DNA of 64,000 bases from DUUI01 sp964345765 (GTDB lineage: Bacteria > Bacillota_I > Bacilli_A > Erysipelotrichales > Erysipelotrichaceae). The notes under the pieces were generated by a model. The model had not been told where the DNA came from, ran no database searches, and saw only the letters and a list, made by a program, of their open reading frames with translations. The translations under genes and the position numbers were made by a program. Below are positions 51,932 through 59,096 of this stretch, in pieces. Where the stretch lies: assembly GCA_964345765.1 (NCBI GenBank), contig CAYFSJ010000002.1:1-64000 (forward strand), in the 5' to 3' direction. Within the stretch, counting starts at the first letter, position 1; every line of letters begins with the position of its first letter.

Positions 51932-52597
51932 TCACCAATCTAGCTCAAATTGACTGTTATCATCTAAAACAGGAACTAAGTTTTCAATTTGAGTCGTTGC
52001 ATAATACTCTCTCATTTTATTAATATCCGATGTAAAGTGCATCGGGAAAATGAACTTAGGTTGTATAATTTCTAATAATTGTTTCGCCCCTAAATCATAA
52101 TTGACTTGTAGTCTTGGGTCAATATCGATAAAGAGTACATCCACGTTTTTTCCTTGAAGTGGTTTAATTTTATCCAAAAATTGTTGATTCATCTCATCAA
52201 TTTCTTGTTGTGTGCTTTCAGTTGACCAATGCCAATTATTTAGATCGCCTCCAAAGAACAAATGAAGTCCATCTGCTTCAACATAATAGGAGACTCCTAA
52301 GTCGGTACTTCCTAAAACTTCAACATTGAGTGACAAAGAATTAAGCTTATCGCCTTCTTTTACCCAAATTATTCTATCATGACTTTGAGTTGGGACATCA
52401 TCTGAAACAATAAAAGTATCAAAATCTTTGTCAAAGACATCAGGTCGATAGTGATCTTGATGAGAATGAGTAATAAAACAAACTTTGTCTTTATTACTGA
52501 TTTTAATTTTACCTTCTATCCAATCAAATACGAGCAATAAATTGTCGGTTTCAACTTGATAACCACAATGATGAAGATATGTAACTTGGCACTTCAT
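51932..52597 (-). CDS. MBL-fold metallohydrolase
   Basis: 221 residues. Metallo-beta-lactamase fold with the metal motif THSHQDH and a later FPMHFTSD histidine. The YLHHCGYQVET start resembles UlaG-like or L-ascorbate-6-phosphate lactonase-like proteins of unknown substrate. No ribosome site; TAAAAT stands six bases before the ATG (predicted leaderless). First gene of a two-gene unit with the HAD protein. Confidence 0.82.
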   Translation of the reverse strand: MKCQVTYLHHCGYQVETDNLLLVFDWIEGKIKISNKDKVCFITHSHQDHYRPDVFDKDFDTFIVSDDVPTQSHDRIIWVKEGDKLNSLSLNVEVLGSTDLGVSYYVEADGLHLFFGGDLNNWHWSTESTQQEIDEMNQQFLDKIKPLQGKNVDVLFIDIDPRLQVNYDLGAKQLLEIIQPKFIFPMHFTSDINKMREYYATTQIENLVPVLDDNSQFELDW

Positions 52598-52603
52598 GAT
52601 GTT

Positions 52604-52633
52604 ATTTTATCACATTCAAACAAGCTTGGACAA
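52604..52633 (-). promoter_or_regulatory. leaderless promoter of the MBL-fold gene
   Basis: On the minus strand TTGTCC, 18 bases, TAAAAT (52604-52609), then six bases and the ATG. Confidence 0.5.
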
Positions 52634-52642
52634 AAAAGTCGA

Positions 52643-53680
52643 TTAGTCTAGTTTTGGCCAAACTTTCATTTGTTCGATAAATTTCATATAACGCGTTCGA
52701 ATTGTTAGATGCTCTAAGACTCGGTTATCATGTTTTGTTAAGCTTAAAGTACAATATCGAGTTTGTGGATGATCGATTAACCATGATTTAAAATCTGACT
52801 CATTGGCCTGTTGATAGGCCACCCCTGTTTCTACTAAATTCATTAGGGCTAAGTCAAGTGATTGAGCTTCTAAGGAAACATCCAAATTAAATAGCCAAGC
52901 GACTCTGCCTTCATTAAGGGCTTGTGTCATTGACTCATAGACTGTATAAAAATGGGTGACATCTGTATGTTGATAAACACTAGAGGGAGTCCAGTTAATT
53001 TCTTTAAACTCTTGATTGATTAACTTATAAACTTTTTCATCTGTAAATTGATAGAAATGATCACCATAATAAGTAAGCTGTTGGCCTTCTTTGACGATAA
53101 AATGTTGGTCGGCTAAACAATCGATAGTCACTTCTTTTGAGAGATTTAATAGATCTTCGACATTCATTAATCCATCCCCTGTCATAACTCCTTGGGTTAT
53201 TACTTCTGAAAAATTAAGATGTGGAAAGATGTTTAAGGGACTCTTATTTAGTGCTGGTTCAACAACAAATTGCGTATATTCTTCATTTGATGGAACTAAG
53301 ACAATGTTTTCACTCAATAACATGGCTCCGGCGCTAATACCAATGACAGTACCATTAAAGTTTTTAATACTTTCTAAGACCCCTTTTTCTTGGATGTAGT
53401 CTAAAAAGATAAGTGGATTGCCACCATGTAGATATAGACAGTCTGCTTTTTGAATCGCTTTGTTCCAGTGATCAGAACTCATTTGATCATCCAGTGAAAT
53501 CACTTCTTTAGTATTTAGATCAAGTTTTTCAATAAGTTGTGCTTCTTGTCGTTGTTTAAAGACATATTCTTCTTTTGAACTTGGCACAAAAACTAAGACA
53601 ATTGGTTTTGTTCTAAGTTCTTCTAGCTCGTGACTAATCACTTCATAATTTGAATTTGAGGCATAAATAATTTTCTTCAT
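52643..53680 (-). CDS. S51-family peptidase with C-terminal extension
   Basis: About 345 residues. The first about 205 are a dipeptidase E/S51 domain, with the nucleophile elbow GISAGAMLL (serine near residue 120) and YLHGGNPL. The remaining about 140 residues have no recognised family, which makes it far longer than ordinary S51 enzymes. The ATG at 53678-53680 lies four bases after the T-run of the upstream terminator and has no ribosome site; a TTG at 53686 is no better. Confidence 0.8.
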   Translation of the reverse strand: MKKIIYASNSNYEVISHELEELRTKPIVLVFVPSSKEEYVFKQRQEAQLIEKLDLNTKEVISLDDQMSSDHWNKAIQKADCLYLHGGNPLIFLDYIQEKGVLESIKNFNGTVIGISAGAMLLSENIVLVPSNEEYTQFVVEPALNKSPLNIFPHLNFSEVITQGVMTGDGLMNVEDLLNLSKEVTIDCLADQHFIVKEGQQLTYYGDHFYQFTDEKVYKLINQEFKEINWTPSSVYQHTDVTHFYTVYESMTQALNEGRVAWLFNLDVSLEAQSLDLALMNLVETGVAYQQANESDFKSWLIDHPQTRYCTLSLTKHDNRVLEHLTIRTRYMKFIEQMKVWPKLD

Positions 53681-53684
53681 AAGC

Positions 53685-53706
53685 AAAAAAGCGGATTTCT
53701 CCGCTT
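53685..53706 (-). terminator. terminator of the 3D-like wall protein gene
   Basis: On the minus strand AAGCGGA, loop GAAA, TCCGCTT, then T-run. The next gene starts four bases later. Confidence 0.85.
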
Positions 53707-55000
53707 AGAATGAACACCCATTTCCTGTAAATGTCGCAAAACCAGTAATGATTGCGTATGGACGAGCTGCTGGATTAGCTACCCAAACAGCATTGATATT
53801 GGTTTCTGTTCCCACAAATAGGTCTAAGTGATTATATCCAAAGGCACCATTGTCGGCCATAATTCCATGGATTGGTTGACCTTGTACGATTCCTCTTCCT
53901 TCATATGGGTGATCATAAATTGAAATTAAAGTACATTTTACATGATTACGATTACCAGCAATAATGAATCGACCATTATAGGTAATCCCGTTTTGCCAAA
54001 CACCATTTGGTTGTCTTACAGCATTAGCACTTAGGGCAATACCATGTGAGGTATGGGCCACACCATCTCTAACAACACATCCAACACAGTCCATGCCATA
54101 ACGGGTCATGGTGACTGAGAAACTATTGTCTGCTGGTTGTGGAGCTGGCGCTGGCGCTGATGGCGTTACTGGTGTTGGAGCTGGGGTTGGTACAGGAGCA
54201 GCCACTGTAGGGCCTACAGCACTGACTTCAGGTTCTTTATAGAATTCAACAGCACGCTCTAATTTAGCACTAAGCTCAATTGATAACTGATTTAAACTCT
54301 CTTGGTAATCTGATTCAAGTGCTTTTGCGTTATTGACCTGATTTAACATCGATTCAATCGCTGTAACAGAGGTATCTGCTAATAAAGTTTGGTTAAGTTG
54401 GTTTGCTGAATCGACCAAAGTACTAAATTCTTCGTTTCTTTCTTGTAACAATAAGATTTCAGGATCTTCGTTGACGACAACTAAGAAATCATAAACTGTT
54501 TCGTTGTTTGATGAGTCAACTGCTTTTACTTGTAGTGGATATTCACCGGCTGTTAGTCTGTCTAAGTCTCCGATGAGTTCTAATTCTAAGTTTTCATCAA
54601 TGTTGTCAGTGACGCTAAAGACACTTAGTATATCAAATTCAGAATCATATTTTAGTTCGATTAACTCTTCACCTTCAATAACTGGAGCGATGTCATCTTT
54701 AACGAAAATAGTACGATTCACTTTAACTTGTTGTTGATCAAGGGTTGCCATAAATGTGATAACTTGTGGACCATAGATTGATGTATCAACAATTGGGAGT
54801 AATAGTTGGTCATAAGATCCTGATAGGACCATAGAGGAAGCATCAAACTCTTCTTCATAGTCAACCAATACTTCTTCTGTACTAATATTTAGTTCTAACT
54901 GACTGGGTTTTGGTTCATTCTCCATTGCTTCAAAATTAAACCAAACGACATTGGATAGAAACAAAGAGAATAATAATCCAGTTTTTAATAGTAGATTCAT
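53705..55000 (-). CDS. secreted cell-wall protein with 3D/RlpA-like domain
   Basis: 431 residues. Signal peptide (LLKTGLLFSLFLSNVVW), two Ig-like beta domains of the DUF5011 kind (about 30-180; KDDIAPVIEGEELIELKYDSE split), a helical coiled segment (about 185-240), a proline/alanine linker (about 245-295), and a C-terminal double-psi barrel domain with GIMADNGAF and NHLDLFVG that resembles the 3D domain of lytic transglycosylase-like proteins. Paralogous to the next gene except for the catalytic head. AAGGAGG precedes the ATG. Confidence 0.82.
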   Translation of the reverse strand: MNLLLKTGLLFSLFLSNVVWFNFEAMENEPKPSQLELNISTEEVLVDYEEEFDASSMVLSGSYDQLLLPIVDTSIYGPQVITFMATLDQQQVKVNRTIFVKDDIAPVIEGEELIELKYDSEFDILSVFSVTDNIDENLELELIGDLDRLTAGEYPLQVKAVDSSNNETVYDFLVVVNEDPEILLLQERNEEFSTLVDSANQLNQTLLADTSVTAIESMLNQVNNAKALESDYQESLNQLSIELSAKLERAVEFYKEPEVSAVGPTVAAPVPTPAPTPVTPSAPAPAPQPADNSFSVTMTRYGMDCVGCVVRDGVAHTSHGIALSANAVRQPNGVWQNGITYNGRFIIAGNRNHVKCTLISIYDHPYEGRGIVQGQPIHGIMADNGAFGYNHLDLFVGTETNINAVWVANPAARPYAIITGFATFTGNGCSF

Positions 55001-55019
55001 TTTTTATTACCTCCTTAAG

Positions 55020-55046
55020 AAACAAAGACAACGCCCAAGCGTTGTC
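55020..55046 (-). terminator. terminator of the CHAP protein gene
   Basis: GACAACGC, loop, GCGTTGTC, then on the minus strand TTTGTTTC. Confidence 0.8.
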
Positions 55047-55108
55047 TAAAATTCTTTATTACGGGTTTATTCTTTAAATCAACTGAAAGAATCGAACCCT
55101 TTCAATTT

Positions 55109-56278
55109 TTAATAGATATAAGATGCGCTAGATGCAGAAATTGTTCTTCTGTTGAAGCCCCAAGCTCTAAAGCCATAGCCCATTTCAGAAATTGTGATTG
55201 TTCCATCGCCATTGACAGACTCGACGAAAGCAACATGGTTAGCGCCAGGGAAATAAGCAATTGCTCCAGCAGCTGGTGCTGAACCAACTCCGTATCCTTG
55301 TGCAGCAGCATTTCCATACCATGAAATTGCGTTACCCCAGTTGTTAGGGATTGGCATACCCCATGCAGCTCTTTGGTCAGCGACCCACCAAGTACACCAT
55401 CCAGCTCCATATGTATTAACAGAGTTGCTAGATCTTGAACCTACAGTTGGTTGTGCTTGAGCAACCGGTGCAGGGGTTGGTGCAGGTGCAGGGGTTGGTG
55501 CAGGTGCATGGTATTCTTTAGTACGAACTAGTTTAGCAGCTAATTCGCTCGATAAGTTTGCTAGTGTGCCAGCGTGATCAGATTCTAATCCTTTTGCGTT
55601 GTTGACTCTATTTAACATGTTTTCAACAGCTGAAACTGTTGTATCTGCTAATAATGTGCCATTTAAAGCGTTAGCTTCATCTACAAGGACCGCAAGTTCT
55701 GCGTTCCGTTCTCTCAAAGCAATTACTTCAGGATCTTCATTTACTGTAACAACGACTTCTTTAGTTGTTACATTATCTGAAGAGTCTGTTGCTTTAATAA
55801 CAACTTCATATTCACCAGCAGTAAGGCGATCAACATCTCCTACTACTTCTAGTGCTACTTCTTCATCAATATTGTCAGTTGCTGTATAAGCATCTAAAAT
55901 ATTGTATTCTGAGTCATATCTTAATTCAATTGTGTCAGAGCCATCAATTACAGGTGCAACTCCATCTTTAACTTCAATCGTCTTAGAAAGTTTAATGGTT
56001 TCTAAGCCTTTATTTGCGATATAAGTGACTGAATAGGTTCCAGGAACGCTAGTATCAACAATTGAGTGTTGTAATGAATCAAATGATCCAGAGACAACTA
56101 AGTTTCTTGCATCAAATTCTGAGAATTGTGCAACAGTGACATCGGCAGCTGTTAAAGTCAATTGGACTTTTTCATGCTTTTCTATATCTTTAGCACTTAC
56201 ATCTCTGCTTGGAAGAGCCCAGCCCCCTAAGAGTGTACTTAGAGAGAGTAATGCTAATATCATTGCTTCTTTCTTCAT
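55109..56278 (-). CDS. secreted CHAP-domain peptidoglycan hydrolase
   Basis: 389 residues. Signal peptide, the same Ig-like plus helical stalk as its neighbour (KDGVAPVIDGSDTIELRYDSE split; NARVENMLNRVNNAK-type helix), a PAPTP linker (about 255-280), and a C-terminal CHAP domain with the catalytic cysteine in GWCTWWVADQRA and histidine in NHVAFVESV. A secreted wall hydrolase (amidase or endopeptidase). AAAGGAG precedes the ATG, and the gene has its own promoter and terminator. Confidence 0.9.
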   Translation of the reverse strand: MKKEAMILALLSLSTLLGGWALPSRDVSAKDIEKHEKVQLTLTAADVTVAQFSEFDARNLVVSGSFDSLQHSIVDTSVPGTYSVTYIANKGLETIKLSKTIEVKDGVAPVIDGSDTIELRYDSEYNILDAYTATDNIDEEVALEVVGDVDRLTAGEYEVVIKATDSSDNVTTKEVVVTVNEDPEVIALRERNAELAVLVDEANALNGTLLADTTVSAVENMLNRVNNAKGLESDHAGTLANLSSELAAKLVRTKEYHAPAPTPAPAPTPAPVAQAQPTVGSRSSNSVNTYGAGWCTWWVADQRAAWGMPIPNNWGNAISWYGNAAAQGYGVGSAPAAGAIAYFPGANHVAFVESVNGDGTITISEMGYGFRAWGFNRRTISASSASYIY

Positions 56279-56326
56279 AATGCTCCTTTAATTGATAACT
56301 TTTGGTTATCTTTCAAAACTGTCGCT

Positions 56327-56356
56327 ATTATAACCAAAAAAGAACTGATAAGTCAA
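56327..56356 (-). promoter_or_regulatory. promoter of the CHAP protein gene
   Basis: On the minus strand TTGACT (56351-56356), 18 bases, TATAAT (56327-56332). A small hairpin GATAAC / GTTATC lies in the untranslated leader (56293-56309). Confidence 0.6.
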
Positions 56357-56413
56357 AATTATTTGCCCTTTGAAATTTGTGAGTTTTCACATATTTTATA
56401 AAAAGCTACTGTT

Positions 56414-56433
56414 AAGTGACTATTTTGTCACTT
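56414..56433. repeat. inverted repeat between CHAP and SpaA-like genes
   Basis: AAGTGAC, six bases, GTCACTT: perfect seven-base arms followed on the plus strand by TTTAATTTTTT. It may be an operator for one of the divergent genes or a weak terminator. The rest of the 56279-56525 gap is AT-rich promoter sequence. Confidence 0.5.
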
Positions 56434-56525
56434 TAATTTTTTAAACTTTTTTTGCTTAAAACTATAAAATTTATCTTTTTTTTCTTTTATGATAAACTAC
56501 TAACACCTTAGATACAGGAGGAAAT

Positions 56526-57752
56526 ATGAAAAAAATAAAAGCACTATTAGTAGTCATGTTACTACTAGTGGGGTGTCAAAGCGCGGTCTCAACGCCCTAC
56601 ATCTTAAATGTTAATGAAGAATCAAATCAATATGAATATACTATTTCGGGAGATGAAAAAACTTATACCTTAAGTATCCCAACTATTGATACCAACCAAG
56701 AAGAAGTCCAAGCAGTGACTGGACCTATCTACTCATTAAATCCTAGAGTAACCAATGAATCAGGTCGTGGCCTGACTAACTCTACCTTCTATAAGAATGA
56801 TGATGTAGATACTAATACCAAGGATCGTGTTTACAACTATGCACAATATGGTTATGGCTTTTGGGTATTAAATGATGCTGGACAACAAAAAGCTCAAAGT
56901 AATACTCAATTAAGTGAAAGTGATTATGAAGTCCTCTACGGTGATTTCTACCATGACACAACTATCAATAATGAGGACTATATAAAATATTATATTGCGA
57001 CTCAAGAATTAATCTGGGAAACCATTGTGAATCCAGATACTGATACACCGTATCAAATCGAATTTGTTGATATTGATACAACTGACATCAAACAAGAAAT
57101 TCTTAACACTCAACAAGAATATAGTAAGACTCCATTCTTTAATGGATCAATTATGAACATTTCAGATGAGCGTCTAAGTCAAGGCGAACCATTTGAATTA
57201 GAAGATCAACACAATGTCTTAAATCGCTTTGAGATTCAAGCAACTGAAAACATAGAAGTGTTAGACAGTGAAGAATCAAATAAACTTCGCTTCAATATTA
57301 GTGAAGTTGATCGTAACACTCGGATTAGTTTTGTTCCTCAGTTTAAAATTGATAAAGAATACTCAGAAGTATTCTCATCACAAGATAATGTTTCTTATTT
57401 ATCGATTGGCCAAGAGCGTGCCCTTAGCATGGTCTCTAATCTATTTATTGAATCAACGAGTCAAACCAACACCATCAATTTAGTCATTTCAACTTATGAC
57501 ATAGATACTAAAACTGAAGTCTTTGGTGCTCAGTATCATGTATCAACGGGTCCTGAATTCTTATCACCTGTTGAAACAACTATCTCACAGGAAGGCTATC
57601 CTGCCTTGGCTGAAAACCTAGCTCCTGGAACTTATTACATCCAACAGATAGTGGCTCCAGAAGGTTATGTCTTAAATCAAGAAGTTGAAACCATTACCAT
57701 TGGTGGTGGAATCCAAGAAATGGTTCATCCATTCTATAACGTCAAACAATAA
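56526..57752 (+). CDS. lipoprotein with SpaA-like domain
   Basis: 408 residues. Lipoprotein signal (LLVGCQ), a large body of no recognised family (about 25-315), and a C-terminal prealbumin-like SpaA/Cna-B domain (about 318-405; VFGAQYHVS, then APGTYYIQQIVAPEGYVLN). There is no sortase signal, so it is a lipid-anchored surface protein. SpaA domains usually build isopeptide-linked pilins or adhesins. Whether the Lys/Asn/Glu isopeptide triad is intact cannot be judged by eye. AGGAGG precedes the start. Confidence 0.8.
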   Translation: MKKIKALLVVMLLLVGCQSAVSTPYILNVNEESNQYEYTISGDEKTYTLSIPTIDTNQEEVQAVTGPIYSLNPRVTNESGRGLTNSTFYKNDDVDTNTKDRVYNYAQYGYGFWVLNDAGQQKAQSNTQLSESDYEVLYGDFYHDTTINNEDYIKYYIATQELIWETIVNPDTDTPYQIEFVDIDTTDIKQEILNTQQEYSKTPFFNGSIMNISDERLSQGEPFELEDQHNVLNRFEIQATENIEVLDSEESNKLRFNISEVDRNTRISFVPQFKIDKEYSEVFSSQDNVSYLSIGQERALSMVSNLFIESTSQTNTINLVISTYDIDTKTEVFGAQYHVSTGPEFLSPVETTISQEGYPALAENLAPGTYYIQQIVAPEGYVLNQEVETITIGGGIQEMVHPFYNVKQ

Positions 57753-57775
57753 AAGCTGCTCGCGCAGCTTTTTTA
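57751..57775. terminator. bidirectional terminator
   Basis: AAAAGCTGC, loop TCGC, GCAGCTTTT plus T-run, between two convergent genes. Confidence 0.88.
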
Positions 57776-58684
57776 TTACAGTTCAATCAGATTGGTTAAT
57801 GGTTCTTGATGGATGTATTTAACCAAATTATCAAAGATTAGGCTTTGGATATTCTCTTTATAGTAATTGTTCTTAAATGAAATATGAGAACTTAAATACA
57901 CTTTAGGATGATTCCATAATGGGCTATTTTGATCTAAAGGTTCTTTTTCAAAGACATCTAATACAATAGCTAATAAATGAGAGTCCATGATTTCAATTAA
58001 ATCCGCTTCATTAATAATTGGACCTCTAGCAATATTGACTAATACGCATTCTTGCTTCAATAAGAGTAGACGTTCTTTATTAAAGTAATAATACGTTTTC
58101 TCATTTAAAGGAAGTGTAATGACGACAAAGTCATAGTTAGGTGCCTTATGATCAAACTCTTCCAGTGGATAACAAGCATCAAATTCTTGATGTTGACTAC
58201 CCTTTGTATTAAAGCCTTCTAAATATGGACCAAACACTTTTAGTCTTTTGGCGACTTCTTTACCAATTGAACCAGTTCCTAATATCGCTCCTTTTAAATT
58301 CTTGAGTGATACTAAATCTAAACTTCTGTCCCAGTTTAGAGTTTGTTGATTCTTTTCTAATAGACGAAGTTGTTGATAGACCTGTAGAAGTCTTGCGACA
58401 ACAAATTCACCGATTGCTTCAGAATAGACACCTCTGGCATTAGCCAATAAAATTCCCTTTTCTTTCAGTGGTTGAGTGTCTAAGAAATCATAGCCCGCTG
58501 ATGTTAATTGGATAAATTTTAGATTCTCATAATTATCGGTATTGTTAATCTGTTTGCGTCTTGATGATACAAGTACATCTAAATCTTCTGTTGGTGAGTC
58601 TTTTACATCATAGCCAACTTGTTTTAATTCATTAATTTTGTTTTGATCAAATTCCAAATAATCATTATCAATATAGACTTTCAT
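57776..58684 (-). CDS. D-isomer 2-hydroxyacid dehydrogenase family protein
   Basis: 302 residues. NAD-binding Rossmann motif GTGSIGKEVAKRLKVFG, the catalytic arginine in NIARGP, a glutamate in the FEKEPLD segment and histidine in LSSHIS, all in the usual order. Reduces a 2-keto acid or oxidises a D-2-hydroxy acid with NAD(P). Substrate is not evident. GAGGG precedes the start. Confidence 0.88.
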   Translation of the reverse strand: MKVYIDNDYLEFDQNKINELKQVGYDVKDSPTEDLDVLVSSRRKQINNTDNYENLKFIQLTSAGYDFLDTQPLKEKGILLANARGVYSEAIGEFVVARLLQVYQQLRLLEKNQQTLNWDRSLDLVSLKNLKGAILGTGSIGKEVAKRLKVFGPYLEGFNTKGSQHQEFDACYPLEEFDHKAPNYDFVVITLPLNEKTYYYFNKERLLLLKQECVLVNIARGPIINEADLIEIMDSHLLAIVLDVFEKEPLDQNSPLWNHPKVYLSSHISFKNNYYKENIQSLIFDNLVKYIHQEPLTNLIEL

Positions 58685-58782
58685 ATTACCCTCACAAATT
58701 CTATATTCAATATATCACACCTAGTTAATGTAAGATGTTTTCATAATTTATGAAAATATTTAAAAATTTTTCTGTAAAAGTG

Positions 58783-58810
58783 TTGACATGTTTAAATCTA
58801 AGCGTATAAT
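58783..58810 (+). promoter_or_regulatory. promoter of the candidate small RNA
   Basis: TTGACA, 16 bases, TATAAT: a near-perfect consensus promoter on the plus strand, followed by no coding frame. Confidence 0.8.
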
Positions 58811-58816
58811 GTAGTT

Positions 58817-58925
58817 AAGTTCTTACAAACTAGCTTGTTGTCATTGTACAGTTTCCTCCTGATAACATGATTTCCTTTCTATAACAAGCGATCAAGAAAA
58901 CTCAAGTCTCCCTTGAGTTTTTTTT
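58817..58925 (+). ncRNA. candidate small regulatory RNA
   Basis: About 109 bases lie between a near-consensus promoter and a strong terminator, with no coding frame with a ribosome site. GCTTGTT (58834-58840) can pair with AACAAGC (58883-58889), exposing a pyrimidine-rich region with TTTCCTCCTG and TTTCCTTTCT. CCTCC can pair with Shine-Dalgarno sequences. It does not resemble tmRNA, 6S, SRP or RNase P RNA. The first base is estimated from the -10. Confidence 0.6.
58898..58925 (+). terminator. terminator of the candidate small RNA
   Basis: AAACTCAAG, loop TCTCC, CTTGAGTTT and eight T. Confidence 0.85.
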
Positions 58926-58967
58926 GACTTCCATTCTCAGATGAAAATGATATAATATTATTCCAAT

Positions 58968-59052
58968 GCACCAGTGGCGGAATTGGTAGACGCGCACGCT
59001 TGAGGGGCGTGTGGCATTAGCTGTGCGGGTTCAAATCCCGCTTGGTGCACCA
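58968..59052 (+). tRNA. tRNA-Leu (GAG)
   Basis: 85 bases with encoded CCA. Acceptor GCACCAG/TTGGTGC, anticodon GAG in the loop TTGAGGG, variable arm present, T-loop TTCAAAT. An extended -10 (TGATATAAT) lies about 15 bases upstream. Confidence 0.95.
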
Positions 59053-59062
59053 AATTAACATT

Positions 59063-59096
59063 AAAGCCTAACGAGTTCTTCGTTAGGCTTTTCTTT
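59063..59096. terminator. bidirectional terminator tRNA-Leu / sbcC
   Basis: Twelve-pair stem AAAGCCTAACGA / TCGTTAGGCTTT with a five-base loop. Confidence 0.9.

Noticed and set aside
55102..55410. Leucine-rich frame in the CHAP gene
   Set aside because: Out-of-frame shadow of the catalytic domain, which itself has clear conserved motifs.
57776..58684. Specific assignment as lactate or phosphoglycerate dehydrogenase
   Set aside because: Only family motifs are visible, with no ACT domain or substrate-specific residues to decide.
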